From the NCBI RefSeq assembly GCF_001028665.1, contig NZ_CP011504.1, forward strand, positions 2,790,001 through 2,854,000: DNA of 64,000 nt, in the 5' to 3' direction. This DNA is from Burkholderia pyrrocinia (GTDB taxonomy: Bacteria > Pseudomonadota > Gammaproteobacteria > Burkholderiales > Burkholderiaceae). The notes under the pieces were generated by a model that saw only the letters and a program-made list of their open reading frames with translations, had not been told where the DNA came from and ran no database searches. Of this stretch, positions 16,586 to 24,715 are shown piece after piece; position 1 is the first letter of the stretch; each line of letters begins with the position of its first letter. A program made the translations under genes and the position numbers.

Positions 16586-17896
16586 ATGATGACCCCAACC
16601 TTCGACACCCTCGACGCCGCTGCCGGCGTCCGCGCGCGCAGCCAGGCCCGCAAGGCCGCGATCGGCAGCTTCGTCGGCGCCGTCGTCGACTGGTACGACT
16701 TCCTGCTGTACGGGATCGTCGCCGCGCTGGTATTCAATTCCGAGTTCTTCCCGAAAGTCAGCCCGACGATGGGCACGCTCGCGGCGTTCGCGACGTTCGG
16801 CGTCGGCTTCCTGTTCCGGCCGCTCGGCGGCGTCGTGTTCGGCCACTACGGCGACCGGCTCGGCCGCAAGCGGATGCTCGTGCTGACCGTGATGCTGATG
16901 GGGCTGTCGACGGTCGCGATCGGCCTGCTGCCGACCTTCGCAACCATCGGCTGGTGGGCGCCGGTGCTGCTGGTGCTGATGCGTGCGATCCAGGGTTTCG
17001 CGGTCGGCGGCGAATGGGGCGGCGCGGCACTGATGGCCGTCGAGAGCGCGCCGAAGCAAAAGAAGGCGTTCTACAGCAGCGGCGTGCAGGTCGGCTACGG
17101 CGTCGGGCTCGTGCTGGCCACCGGCATCGTGTCGATCCTGAGCCACACGCTCGGCGAAGCCGCGTTCAAGTCGTGGGGCTGGCGCCTGCCGTTCGTGTTC
17201 AGCATCGTGCTGGTGCTGATCGGGCTGTGGGTGCGCAAGAGCATGGACGAATCGCAGGAGTTCGTCGAGAAGGTCGAACACGGCAACCGCAAGCTGCGCC
17301 TGCCGGTGCTCGAAGCGCTGACGCGCCATCCGAAGGCGTTCCTGCTGATCATCGCGCTGCGGCTCGCCGAACTGTTCACGATGTATATCGTCACCGCGTT
17401 CGCGCTCAGCTATTCGACGACCAACCTCGGCATGTCGCGCGACCTGTTCCTGAACATCGGCCTGCTGGTCGGTGCGGTGAGCTGCGTGACGATCCCGTGC
17501 TTCGCGTGGCTGGCCGACCGCTACGGCCTGCGCCGCATCTACCTGATCGGCGCGCTGATCGGCCTCGCGTCCGCGGTGCCGTTCTTCGTCGCGCTGGAAG
17601 CGCGGTCGATCGCGTGGATCGTGATCTTCTCGATCCTGCTCGCGAACGCCGCGCACGACATGGTCGTGAGCGTCCAGCAGCCGCTGTTCACCGAGCTGTT
17701 CGGCGCTGAATACCGCTATAGCGGCGCGGGCGTCGGCTACCAGTTCGCGAGCGTCGTCGGCGGCGGGTTCACACCGTTCATCGCGATCGGCCTCGTCAGC
17801 CTGGCCGGCGGCTCGTGGCACCTCGTCGCCGGTTACCTCGCGGTGGGTTGCCTGATCTCGTTGGTGGTCGCCGCGCGGATGCGGGCAGCGCAGTGA
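16586..17896 (+). CDS. MFS transporter, metabolite:H+ symporter (MHS) family
   Basis: A 436-residue inner-membrane permease with 12 predicted helices. MHS marks are IGSFVGAVVDWYDFLLYG at the N terminus, the loop GHYGDRLGRKRMLV between helices 2 and 3, and RAIQGFAVGGEWGGAAL. Family members import organic acids such as shikimate, alpha-ketoglutarate, proline/betaine or aromatic acids with protons. The start at 16586 follows CCAGGAG. The gene is divergent from hppD, and its promoter region holds repeated 10-mers shared with an IclR gene 5 kb away. An aromatic or other carboxylate substrate is an inference only. Confidence 0.88.
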   Translation: MMTPTFDTLDAAAGVRARSQARKAAIGSFVGAVVDWYDFLLYGIVAALVFNSEFFPKVSPTMGTLAAFATFGVGFLFRPLGGVVFGHYGDRLGRKRMLVLTVMLMGLSTVAIGLLPTFATIGWWAPVLLVLMRAIQGFAVGGEWGGAALMAVESAPKQKKAFYSSGVQVGYGVGLVLATGIVSILSHTLGEAAFKSWGWRLPFVFSIVLVLIGLWVRKSMDESQEFVEKVEHGNRKLRLPVLEALTRHPKAFLLIIALRLAELFTMYIVTAFALSYSTTNLGMSRDLFLNIGLLVGAVSCVTIPCFAWLADRYGLRRIYLIGALIGLASAVPFFVALEARSIAWIVIFSILLANAAHDMVVSVQQPLFTELFGAEYRYSGAGVGYQFASVVGGGFTPFIAIGLVSLAGGSWHLVAGYLAVGCLISLVVAARMRAAQ

Positions 17897-17909
17897 CGAA
17901 GTGAGCGCG

Positions 17910-17935
17910 TGGCCGGCCCGATCCGCGGCCGGCCA
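17910..17935 (+). terminator. hairpin after MHS transporter gene
   Basis: TGGCCGGCC (17910-17918) and GGCCGGCCA (17927-17935) form a perfect 9-base stem with an eight-base loop. It starts 13 bases after the transporter stop codon. The tail TTCCC is poor in T, so termination may be partial. Confidence 0.55.
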
Positions 17936-18099
17936 TTCCCTGCGTCGGCCGCCAGCCGAACGGCGGTACCCCCCAACTCAACGTCAAACACCGTCAATCG
18001 CGCGCGCCGATCCCCCTTTTCCCTTCTGAACATTCCACGCCGCCCGCCGACCAATGGCATCATATGGGCCTACGTCAGTCACCGATACGCCCCCATATC

Positions 18100-19401
18100 A
18101 TGTCGAATCTCATCGTCCACGGCGGCACTCCGCTGCGCGGGGACATCAAGCCGTCCGCGAACAAGAACGCCGTCCTGCCGATCCTGTGCGCCACCCTGTT
18201 GACCGATCAGCCGCTGCGCCTTGTCGGCGTGCCGGACATCACCGACGTGCGCAAGATCCTCGACATCTTCCGCACGCTCGGCAGCGACGTGTCGGTCGAC
18301 TTCACGACGGGCCTGCTCGAACTCCACCATCGCAACACGAAGTTCGATCCAGCCGTCCACCGGCTGCCCGAGGCGATGCGCTCGTCGATCATGCTGATTC
18401 CGCCGCTGCTCGCGCGCTTCGGCGTCGCGCGCCTCGAGAACGACGTGAAAGGCTGCACGCTCGGCGTGCGCGAAATCGATCCGCACGTCGAGGTGTTCGA
18501 GCGCTTCGGCGCGCACATCGAACGCACGCCCGATTCGCTGATCGTCCGCACCGACGGCCCGCTGACGGCCAACGATCACTGGTTCGACTACGCGTCGGTG
18601 ACGACTACCGAGAACTTCGCGCTGTGCGCGACGGCCGCGAGCGGCACGTCGACGTTGATGAACGCGGCGTCCGAGCCGCACGTGCAGGAGTTCTGCCAGT
18701 TCCTCGCGATGATCGGCGTCACGATCGAGGGCATCGGCACGTCGCGGCTCTGCGTGACGGGCGGCGGCAAGCTCGGCGGCGGCGAATTCCGCTTCGCCGA
18801 GGATTTCCACGAGATCGCGACGTTCCTCGCGCTCGGCGCGATCACGGGCGGCGACATCACGGTGCGCAACTCGTCGCCCGAGCATTTCCCGCTGATCGAC
18901 CGCACGTTCGCGAAGTTCGGCGTCAACGTCACGCACCGCGACGGCTGGTCGCGCGCGGAACGCGACGGCCCGCTGCGCGTGCGCCGGCCGTTCACGCAGA
19001 ACATCCTGACCAAGGTCGAGGCCGCGCCGTGGCCGTACCTGCCGGTCGACCTGCTGCCGATCTTCATCGCGCTCGGCGTGCGCGCGGAAGGCAGCGCGAT
19101 GTTCTGGAACAAGGTTTACGACGGTGCGCTCGGCTGGTCCGGCGAACTGTCGAAGTTCGGCGCGCACGTGCTGTTGTCCGATCCGCACCGGCTGATCACG
19201 TTCGGCGGGCTGCAACTGACGCCGGCACGCGTCGAGAGCCCGTACATCATCCGTGTCGCGATCGCGCTGCTGATGGTGGCTGCGAGCATCGAAGGCCGCT
19301 CGGAAATCATGAACGCGCTGCCGATCCGCCGCGCGCATCCGCATTTCGTCGAGAACCTGCGCTCGGTCGGCGCGAACGTCGAGTGGACGAGCAGCGAATA
19401 A
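18100..19401 (+). CDS. murA: UDP-N-acetylglucosamine 1-carboxyvinyltransferase, second MurA type
   Basis: A 433-residue EPSP-synthase-fold enzyme that adds enolpyruvate from PEP to UDP-GlcNAc, the first committed step of peptidoglycan synthesis. Lys22 and Asn23 (ANKNAVLPIL) and the PEP-binding Cys119 (VKGCTLGVREID), which fosfomycin attacks in active MurA, are all present. It differs from standard MurA in loop sequences (RSSIMLIPPLLARFG), which suggests a paralog. Betaproteobacteria usually carry their housekeeping murA next to hisG, which is not seen here. The start at 18100 gives the usual length. It is monocistronic. I infer, but cannot show, that a second copy exists elsewhere. Confidence 0.9.
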   Translation: MSNLIVHGGTPLRGDIKPSANKNAVLPILCATLLTDQPLRLVGVPDITDVRKILDIFRTLGSDVSVDFTTGLLELHHRNTKFDPAVHRLPEAMRSSIMLIPPLLARFGVARLENDVKGCTLGVREIDPHVEVFERFGAHIERTPDSLIVRTDGPLTANDHWFDYASVTTTENFALCATAASGTSTLMNAASEPHVQEFCQFLAMIGVTIEGIGTSRLCVTGGGKLGGGEFRFAEDFHEIATFLALGAITGGDITVRNSSPEHFPLIDRTFAKFGVNVTHRDGWSRAERDGPLRVRRPFTQNILTKVEAAPWPYLPVDLLPIFIALGVRAEGSAMFWNKVYDGALGWSGELSKFGAHVLLSDPHRLITFGGLQLTPARVESPYIIRVAIALLMVAASIEGRSEIMNALPIRRAHPHFVENLRSVGANVEWTSSE

Positions 19402-19529
19402 TGCCGCTCGGGCGGGTGCGGCTCGCGTGAAGTCGGCGCCGCATCCGTTTTCCCGCCTTCCCTGGCCGGCGTCGGCAGACTGCCCGGCAACCGGCGCGCC
19501 CTGAAGGGCCGCCGTTTCGCTTCCGGGCG

Positions 19530-20141
19530 TTACTCGCCCTCCCCGCACCCGACGTCGCCTGCTCCCATATGGTCGAAGCCGTACAGCATCACGGCGGTCG
19601 TCCCGTGCGCGGGATCGCTCGGCCGCCTGCCGAGGCTGTCGTCGGTCGGGCTCGACGGATACTGGATGCTCGTGTCCATCAGGTTGTCCGGCTGCTTGCG
19701 CAGTTCCGCTTCGGTCAGCTTGCGCCCCGCCGCGTGCGGCAACCCGAACGCCTTGCGCACGTCCGCTTCGTTCCACGTTCCCTTCAGCGTGACGGTGACC
19801 ATCTGCAGGTCGCCATGCTCCCAGTCGAGCTCGACTTTCGTCGCGAGCGGATGCACGCGGGCCGCGAGCCGGTCGGGGAATGCGGGGCCTTCGTAGTACG
19901 CCTTCGTGTTCTTGCAAGCGTCGCCAGTGTTCCGGTACTTCTTCAGCGTGCAATTGAAGCGCTTGTCGCGGTAGTCGAAAGTCTTTTCGAGGGTGCAGCC
20001 GAATGCCGGCGACGACATGCGCGGCCATGCGCGGATGTCGATGGCCGGACGAGTCAGCCCGGCGTCACTTGCAGGACTGGCGCCAGCGAGCGCCGGCACG
20101 GCCGCAGCGAACAAGGCCACCGCGAATTCACGAAATTTCAT
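19530..20141 (-). CDS. secreted protein of unknown function
   Basis: A 203-residue protein with a clear Sec signal peptide (MKFREFAVALFAAAVPALAGAS, cleaved after an Ala-x-Ala-type site). The mature part contains four Cys residues (GCTLEKTF, NCTLKKYR, DACKNTK and the final GCGEGE) that could form disulfides in the periplasm. It also has a short ADVRKAFGLP segment and a terminal LYGFDHMGAGDVG. I do not recognise the family. The ATG at 20141 begins the signal peptide, whereas the longer frame to 20219 would bury it. It has a divergent neighbour at 20318 and no operon partner. Confidence 0.75.
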   Translation of the reverse strand: MKFREFAVALFAAAVPALAGASPASDAGLTRPAIDIRAWPRMSSPAFGCTLEKTFDYRDKRFNCTLKKYRNTGDACKNTKAYYEGPAFPDRLAARVHPLATKVELDWEHGDLQMVTVTLKGTWNEADVRKAFGLPHAAGRKLTEAELRKQPDNLMDTSIQYPSSPTDDSLGRRPSDPAHGTTAVMLYGFDHMGAGDVGCGEGE

Positions 20142-20317
20142 GTTGGGTTCCAAAAACGATGATCGTGTCATGCGCACGATCCGATGGCTCACGGAAAAAA
20201 CTGATTCAGACTTGTCCAATTGCTCCCGCGCCTGCCCCGGCTTAGGCTGCTTTCCTTCCCGAGCGATTGCCGACGATCGCCACTCAACCAGCGATCCGAC
20301 AGGAGATGACGTAGCAC

Positions 20318-20713
20318 ATGAAACCCCGATTCACCCTGACGCAGATGCGGGACGTCTGGCTCGATGCGTATTGTCATGCCGACTTCGAGCAGATCGATTT
20401 CGTGGCGAGCCCGCACTTTTTCATCCAGCACGAGAATCGAGTTCGGACGAAGACGCAATATCTCGCACGGATGCGCTCCCTTGCGGCCGACTGCGCGTCG
20501 GGCACACCGCGTGTCGCGTATCGGGACGAAGCCATGCAAATCGTCGAGCACGGACAATGGGCGACGATATCGGGTGTCGGGTCAATATGGAAGGACCGGG
20601 CGATCGACTCCCGCTTCGATTTTCTGGAGCTGTGGTGCATCAACGACGCACGATGGCGGATTGCGGCCCTGTGCTACGAGCACAAGGAAATCGACGCGCA
20701 TCGCCTGGCCTGA
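20318..20713 (+). CDS. SnoaL/NTF2-like protein
   Basis: A 131-residue small cone-fold protein of the NTF2-like superfamily. The pattern is typical: an N-terminal helix (RDVWLDAYCHADFEQIDFV), a strand (SPHFFIQHENR), a helix (YLARMRSLAADC) and an antiparallel sheet ending in RIAALCYEH. Such proteins serve as small enzymes, ligand binders or stress-related proteins. No catalytic residue set is diagnostic here. The start at 20318 lies after AGGAGATGACG. It is alone between a divergent secreted protein and the convergent vapC. Confidence 0.7.
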   Translation: MKPRFTLTQMRDVWLDAYCHADFEQIDFVASPHFFIQHENRVRTKTQYLARMRSLAADCASGTPRVAYRDEAMQIVEHGQWATISGVGSIWKDRAIDSRFDFLELWCINDARWRIAALCYEHKEIDAHRLA

Positions 20714-20755
20714 CCGCAGCGTTCCTGTCGGTAGCACGCCCGGAATTCGCGACGT

Positions 20756-21169
20756 TCAGGCAAACGGATTTCGCAGCACCGGACCGCCGTCCACGCGCAG
20801 GCCGTCGTGCATGTCCTCGGTGTACAGGTACTCGCAACCCTCGAGCGACGCGGCGGCGACGATGCACGCGTCATAGAAGGACAAGCCATGCCGCTCCGCG
20901 AGCCTTCGCGCCAGGTCATGCGTATCGATCGTGACCGGTACGACATGGCACAAGCTCCTGATCGGTTCCAGAAACTGCCCCACGTCGCTCCACGGCATCC
21001 GCAATTTTCGGCTGCAGACGCTGGCGACTTCGTTCAGTACCTGGACACTGACGGTGGGCCGCCGAAGGAACAGCGCCTCCGCGCGATTTGCCTTGGTTTC
21101 GTCCTCGGACAGCAGATAAAGCACGACATTGCTGTCGACGAACGATTTCGCCGACTCAACCCCGCTCAT
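20756..21169 (-). CDS. vapC: VapC-like PIN-domain ribonuclease toxin
   Basis: A 137-residue PIN-domain protein, the RNase part of a type II toxin-antitoxin pair. The metal-binding acids are seen in FVDSNVVLYLLSED (first Asp), VLNEVASV (Glu), FYDACIVAAA (Asp) and LYTEDMHDG (last Asp), so the active site looks complete. The start ATG at 21169 follows GGGACGATGCGA. An ATG two codons upstream at 21175 is also possible. The start overlaps the end of the vapB frame, giving translational coupling. VapC toxins cut tRNA or rRNA and are held inactive by VapB. Confidence 0.88.
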   Translation of the reverse strand: MSGVESAKSFVDSNVVLYLLSEDETKANRAEALFLRRPTVSVQVLNEVASVCSRKLRMPWSDVGQFLEPIRSLCHVVPVTIDTHDLARRLAERHGLSFYDACIVAAASLEGCEYLYTEDMHDGLRVDGGPVLRNPFA

Positions 21170-21389
21170 TCGCATCGTCCCGGCTGAACTTGAAATCGGC
21201 GGGCAGCTTGCCCCTGAAACGCCGCAGCCGTTGCAGAAGTTCATCGGGCCTGGGCTTGCGACTGACGGCAAAAACGCGCGGGCTATCGACCACGATTTCG
21301 ATATCGTCCCCTTCGCGCAGCTCCAGTGCATCAACCACACTGGCGGGAAGGCGGACGGCCAGGCTATTGCCCCACTTTGCGACTTGCAT
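21156..21389 (-). CDS. vapB: VapB-like antitoxin (AbrB/SpoVT fold)
   Basis: A 77-residue protein with the swapped-hairpin AbrB DNA-binding domain: MQVAKWGNSLAVRLPASVV and LREGDDIEIVV. The basic/acidic C-terminal tail (RFRGKLPADFKFSRDDANERG) is the part expected to wrap the toxin. It starts after a very strong ribosome-binding site (GAGGAGGT). The stop lies 14 bases inside the vapC frame. A perfect 9-base inverted repeat lies just upstream and is the likely operator for autoregulation. Confidence 0.9.
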   Translation of the reverse strand: MQVAKWGNSLAVRLPASVVDALELREGDDIEIVVDSPRVFAVSRKPRPDELLQRLRRFRGKLPADFKFSRDDANERG

Positions 21390-21401
21390 ACGTACCTCCT
21401 C

Positions 21402-21427
21402 GGATATACATCGATGATTGTATATCC
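21402..21427. promoter_or_regulatory. vapBC operator-like inverted repeat
   Basis: GGATATACA (21402-21410) and TGTATATCC (21419-21427) are perfect inverted 9-mers separated by eight bases. They lie immediately upstream of the vapB ribosome-binding site. AbrB-type VapB antitoxins bind such AT-rich palindromes. Confidence 0.7.
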
Positions 21428-21493
21428 TCCATATCTCGCCTGCAAAATCGGGGCATAACGCATGCATCGGATGCCGCCGTCGTTCGAATCGCG

Positions 21494-21503
21494 CGATAAT
21501 CGC
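21494..21503. promoter_or_regulatory. CGATAATCGC element upstream of the IclR-family gene
   Basis: One copy of the 10-mer CGATAATCGC, also found twice upstream of the MHS transporter gene. It lies 46 bases before the IclR start codon and could be an autoregulatory half-site. Confidence 0.4.
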
Positions 21504-21548
21504 CCACTCCCGCGCGATCACCGCGCATGATGGCGCCGCTCCCCGACG

Positions 21549-22319
21549 ATGAAAAAGCCCGAGCTCGACCGACGCGACTGGATTGCCGGCCTCGAAAAAG
21601 GCCTGATGATCCTGGAAGCATTCGACAGCCAGCACGCGCGCATGACGCCCACGCAGGCCGCTGCACGCACCGGCCTCACGCGCACGGCCGCGCGGCGCTA
21701 CCTGCTGACGCTCGAATCGCTCGGCTACGTCTACACCGACGGCAAGCTGTACGGCCTGACGCCGCGCGTGCTGCGGGTCGGCTGGTCGTACTTCGACTCG
21801 GCGCGGCTGCCGCGCACGGTCCAGCCCTATCTGCAGCAACTGAGCGCGTCGCTGAACGAATCGGCTTACGTGAGCGTGCTCGACGGCTGGGAACTCGTGT
21901 TCATCGCGCGCAACGGCGTGTCGCGCGTGATGACGACCGGCTTCGTGCTCGGCGCGCGCGTGCCGGCGCCGCTGACATCGCCGGGCGTCGTGCTGCTCGC
22001 GCATCATCCCGATCGCGAGGCGGTGCGCGCGTGGCTCGACGACACCGAGCTGACGCCGTTCACGCCGCACACGATCACCAACAAGGCGCGCCTGCTCGAA
22101 CAGGTCGACCACGCGCGCGACGCCGGTTACGCGGCGATCGAACAGCAATTGCAGGTCGGCGTGCGCGGGATCGCGGTGCCGCTGAAGAACCGTCACGGCG
22201 AAGTCGTCGCCGCGCTGAGCACGAACATGCCGATCGGCACGGAGACGACCGACGCCGCCGTGCGGCGCGTGCTGCCGCACCTGCAGGAAGCCGCGCTCGC
22301 GATGCTGAACGTGCTGTAG
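21549..22319 (+). CDS. IclR-family transcriptional regulator (PcaR/PobR type)
   Basis: A 256-residue regulator. The N-terminal winged HTH reads LEKGLMILEAFDSQHARMTP then GLTRTAARRYLLTLESLGYV. The C-terminal IclR effector domain follows (VSVLDGWELVFIARNG, AAIEQQLQVGVRGIAVPLKN). The close match in style to PcaR/PcaU/PobR regulators, including the LGYVYTDGKLYGLTPRVLRVG linker, suggests an aromatic-acid effector such as beta-ketoadipate or protocatechuate. No pca genes adjoin it. A 10-mer upstream of it recurs twice in the promoter of the MHS transporter at 16.6 kb, which may be its target. The ATG at 21549 gives the usual family length. Confidence 0.88.
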   Translation: MKKPELDRRDWIAGLEKGLMILEAFDSQHARMTPTQAAARTGLTRTAARRYLLTLESLGYVYTDGKLYGLTPRVLRVGWSYFDSARLPRTVQPYLQQLSASLNESAYVSVLDGWELVFIARNGVSRVMTTGFVLGARVPAPLTSPGVVLLAHHPDREAVRAWLDDTELTPFTPHTITNKARLLEQVDHARDAGYAAIEQQLQVGVRGIAVPLKNRHGEVVAALSTNMPIGTETTDAAVRRVLPHLQEAALAMLNVL

Positions 22320-22414
22320 TGCCTCCCGGCCCAGGGTGACGCCGCGACACCGCTACGCGACGGACAACACCGCTGCGCCGCAACCGGTCGTCTGCCGGCC
22401 GGGCTTTCGCCCGT

Positions 22415-24715
22415 TCACCCGATCCGCCACCACCGCGGCAGCAGATCGCGCACCTCCCGCCGCCGATAACGATCGTCGATCAGATGCACGACGCCTTCGT
22501 CGTGCTCGGTACGGATCACGCGCCCGGCCGCCTGCACGACCTTCTGCAAGCCCGGATACAGGTACATGTAGTCGTAGCCGTTGCCGAAGCGCGCGTCCAT
22601 CGCACGCCGCATCTGCTCGTTGACATCGTTGACCTGCGGCAACCCGAGCGTCGCGATGAAGGCGCCGATCAGCCGTTCGCCGACCAGGTCCACGCCTTCC
22701 GAGAACGCACCGCCCAGCACCGCGAAGCCGACGCCGCGCCCGCCCGCGTCGAAGCGCGCAAGAAACGCGTCGCGCTCGCTTTCGGCCATGCCGGGCGCCT
22801 GCGCCCACACCGGCACGTCCGGATGGCGCGTCTGCATCAGCGCGACCACGCGCCCCAGGTAGTCGAAGCTGCTCAGGAAACCGAGGTAGTTGCCGGGCCT
22901 GGTTGCGTATTGCGCGGCGATCAGGTCGACGATCGGTTCGAGCGAACGGTCGCGGTCGCGCCAGCGCGTCGATACGTGGCTCGCGACGCGCACGGTCAGT
23001 TGCTCGGCGCGGAACGGCCCGTCGACGTCGAGCCAGCCCGTGTCGCCGGGCAGCCCGAGCGTGTCGCGGTAGAAATGGAACGGGCTCAGCGTGCCCGAAA
23101 ACAGCACGGTCGCGCGCGCGGCTTCGTAGCGCTGCGCGAGAAATCCGGCCGGGATCACGTTGCGCACGCACAGCGTCGACTGGACGCGGCGCCGGCGGCC
23201 GGCCGACGCGACGCCGTCGAGCGCCGGCTGGCGCGGCATCGGTACGCCGTGCAGCGTCGCGTCGAAGATCGACGCGCTGTCGAAGGCTTCGGCGAGCACG
23301 CCGAACTGGATCGCCTCGAAATGAAAGCGCAGCAGCGCGTCGCCGTTCGCGCGCGGCGCGTCGGTCAGGTGTTCGCCGATCGCCGCGACGAGGTTCTGCA
23401 CGGCCGACACGATCGGGCCCGGAATGTCCGGATACGCCACATAGCGCTCGGCCTGCGCGCGATTGATCGTGCCCCACGCGCGGGCGAGCCGGTCGAACGC
23501 CTTGCGCAGCGCCGCGGGCGCGGCTTCGCGCGCGGCTGCGAACGCGAACGGATCGAGCGACGCGCTGTACATCTTGCGCGCACGGTCCAGCAGGTTGTGC
23601 GCTTCGTCGACGAGCACGCCGACGCGCCACTGGTTCTGCTGCGCGAGCGTGTGCAGCATCGCGCTGCCGTCGTAGTAGTAGTTGTAGTCGCCGATCATCA
23701 TGTCCGACCAGCGCGCGAGTTCCTGCGCGAGGTAGTACGGGCAGACATCGTGCGTGAGCGCGGCCGCGCGCACCGTATCGCGATCGAGCAGCCCGGCGCC
23801 GATCGCCGCGTCGCGCGCGGCCGGCAGCCGGTCGTAGAAGCCTTGCGCGAGCGGGCACGATTCGCCGTGGCACGCTTTGTCCGGATGCTCGCACGCCTTG
23901 TCGCGCGCGACGAGCTCCAGCACGCGCAGCGGCAGCGCGGGCGTGCCGGCGCCGAGCGTCGTCGCCGCTTCGAGCGCGAGCGCGCGGCCGGGCGTTTTCG
24001 CGGTCAGGAAGAACACGTGGTCGAGCTCGCCCTCGCCGCACGCCTTCAGCAGCGGGAACACGGTGCCGACCGTCTTGCCGATGCCGGTCGGCGCCTGCGC
24101 CATCAGGCAGCGTTCGTCGCGCGCCGCGCGATAGACGGCAACCGCCAGCTCGCGCTGGCCGCTGCGGAACTGCCCGTGCGGAAACGCGAGCGCACGCAGC
24201 GCCGCATCGCGCGCAGCGCGATGGGCCGTCTCGCGCTCGGCCCAGCCGACGAAGCATGCGCACTGCTCGGCAAAGAATGCCGCAAGCGTGCTCGCGGCCA
24301 GCGTTTCCGTCAGCACGGTCTCGCGCTCGGACACGATGTCGAAATACACGAGCGCGACGTCGATTTCCGCGAGGCCGCGCGCATCGCACATCAGGTGCGC
24401 ATAGACCTTCGCCTGCGCCCAGTGCAGCGTGCGGTGGTTGGCCGGCATCGCGTCGAGGCTGCCGCGGTAGGTCTTGATTTCCTCGATACGGTTCGCCACC
24501 GGATCGTAGCCGTCCGCGCGGCCGCGCACGGTGAGCGTGCCCCACGTGCCCGTCAGCGCGATCTCGGTTTCGTAGCGCGCGCCGCGGTTGGATGTGACCG
24601 CGCCGTGGCCGGCGATGCCTTCGAGCGCGGTCGGCGCGGGCGTGAAGCGCAGGTCGAGATCGCCGCGCCGCGCGGTGAACTCGCACATCGCCCGCACCGC
24701 GACGACGTAGCTCAC
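22415..24715 (-). CDS. DinG/XPD-type ATP-dependent DNA helicase
   Basis: A 766-residue superfamily 2 helicase of the Rad3/XPD group. The N-terminal segment (about residues 1-180) resembles a PD-(D/E)XK nuclease-like domain. Walker A is APTGIGKTVG. A cysteine cluster CEHPDKACHGESC is spaced to hold a [4Fe-4S] cluster. The DEAH box is VLVDEAHNLLDRA, and helicase motifs V-VI lie in FSEGVDLVGERLIG and QAAGRVIRTEHDEG. The GTG at 24715 overlaps the stop of the upstream FAN1-type gene by two bases (GTGA), so the pair is coupled. An ATG nine codons later (24688) is the alternative start. The operon sits behind a LexA box, so SOS-controlled repair of stalled forks or crosslinks is likely. Confidence 0.9.
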   Translation of the reverse strand: MSYVVAVRAMCEFTARRGDLDLRFTPAPTALEGIAGHGAVTSNRGARYETEIALTGTWGTLTVRGRADGYDPVANRIEEIKTYRGSLDAMPANHRTLHWAQAKVYAHLMCDARGLAEIDVALVYFDIVSERETVLTETLAASTLAAFFAEQCACFVGWAERETAHRAARDAALRALAFPHGQFRSGQRELAVAVYRAARDERCLMAQAPTGIGKTVGTVFPLLKACGEGELDHVFFLTAKTPGRALALEAATTLGAGTPALPLRVLELVARDKACEHPDKACHGESCPLAQGFYDRLPAARDAAIGAGLLDRDTVRAAALTHDVCPYYLAQELARWSDMMIGDYNYYYDGSAMLHTLAQQNQWRVGVLVDEAHNLLDRARKMYSASLDPFAFAAAREAAPAALRKAFDRLARAWGTINRAQAERYVAYPDIPGPIVSAVQNLVAAIGEHLTDAPRANGDALLRFHFEAIQFGVLAEAFDSASIFDATLHGVPMPRQPALDGVASAGRRRRVQSTLCVRNVIPAGFLAQRYEAARATVLFSGTLSPFHFYRDTLGLPGDTGWLDVDGPFRAEQLTVRVASHVSTRWRDRDRSLEPIVDLIAAQYATRPGNYLGFLSSFDYLGRVVALMQTRHPDVPVWAQAPGMAESERDAFLARFDAGGRGVGFAVLGGAFSEGVDLVGERLIGAFIATLGLPQVNDVNEQMRRAMDARFGNGYDYMYLYPGLQKVVQAAGRVIRTEHDEGVVHLIDDRYRRREVRDLLPRWWRIG

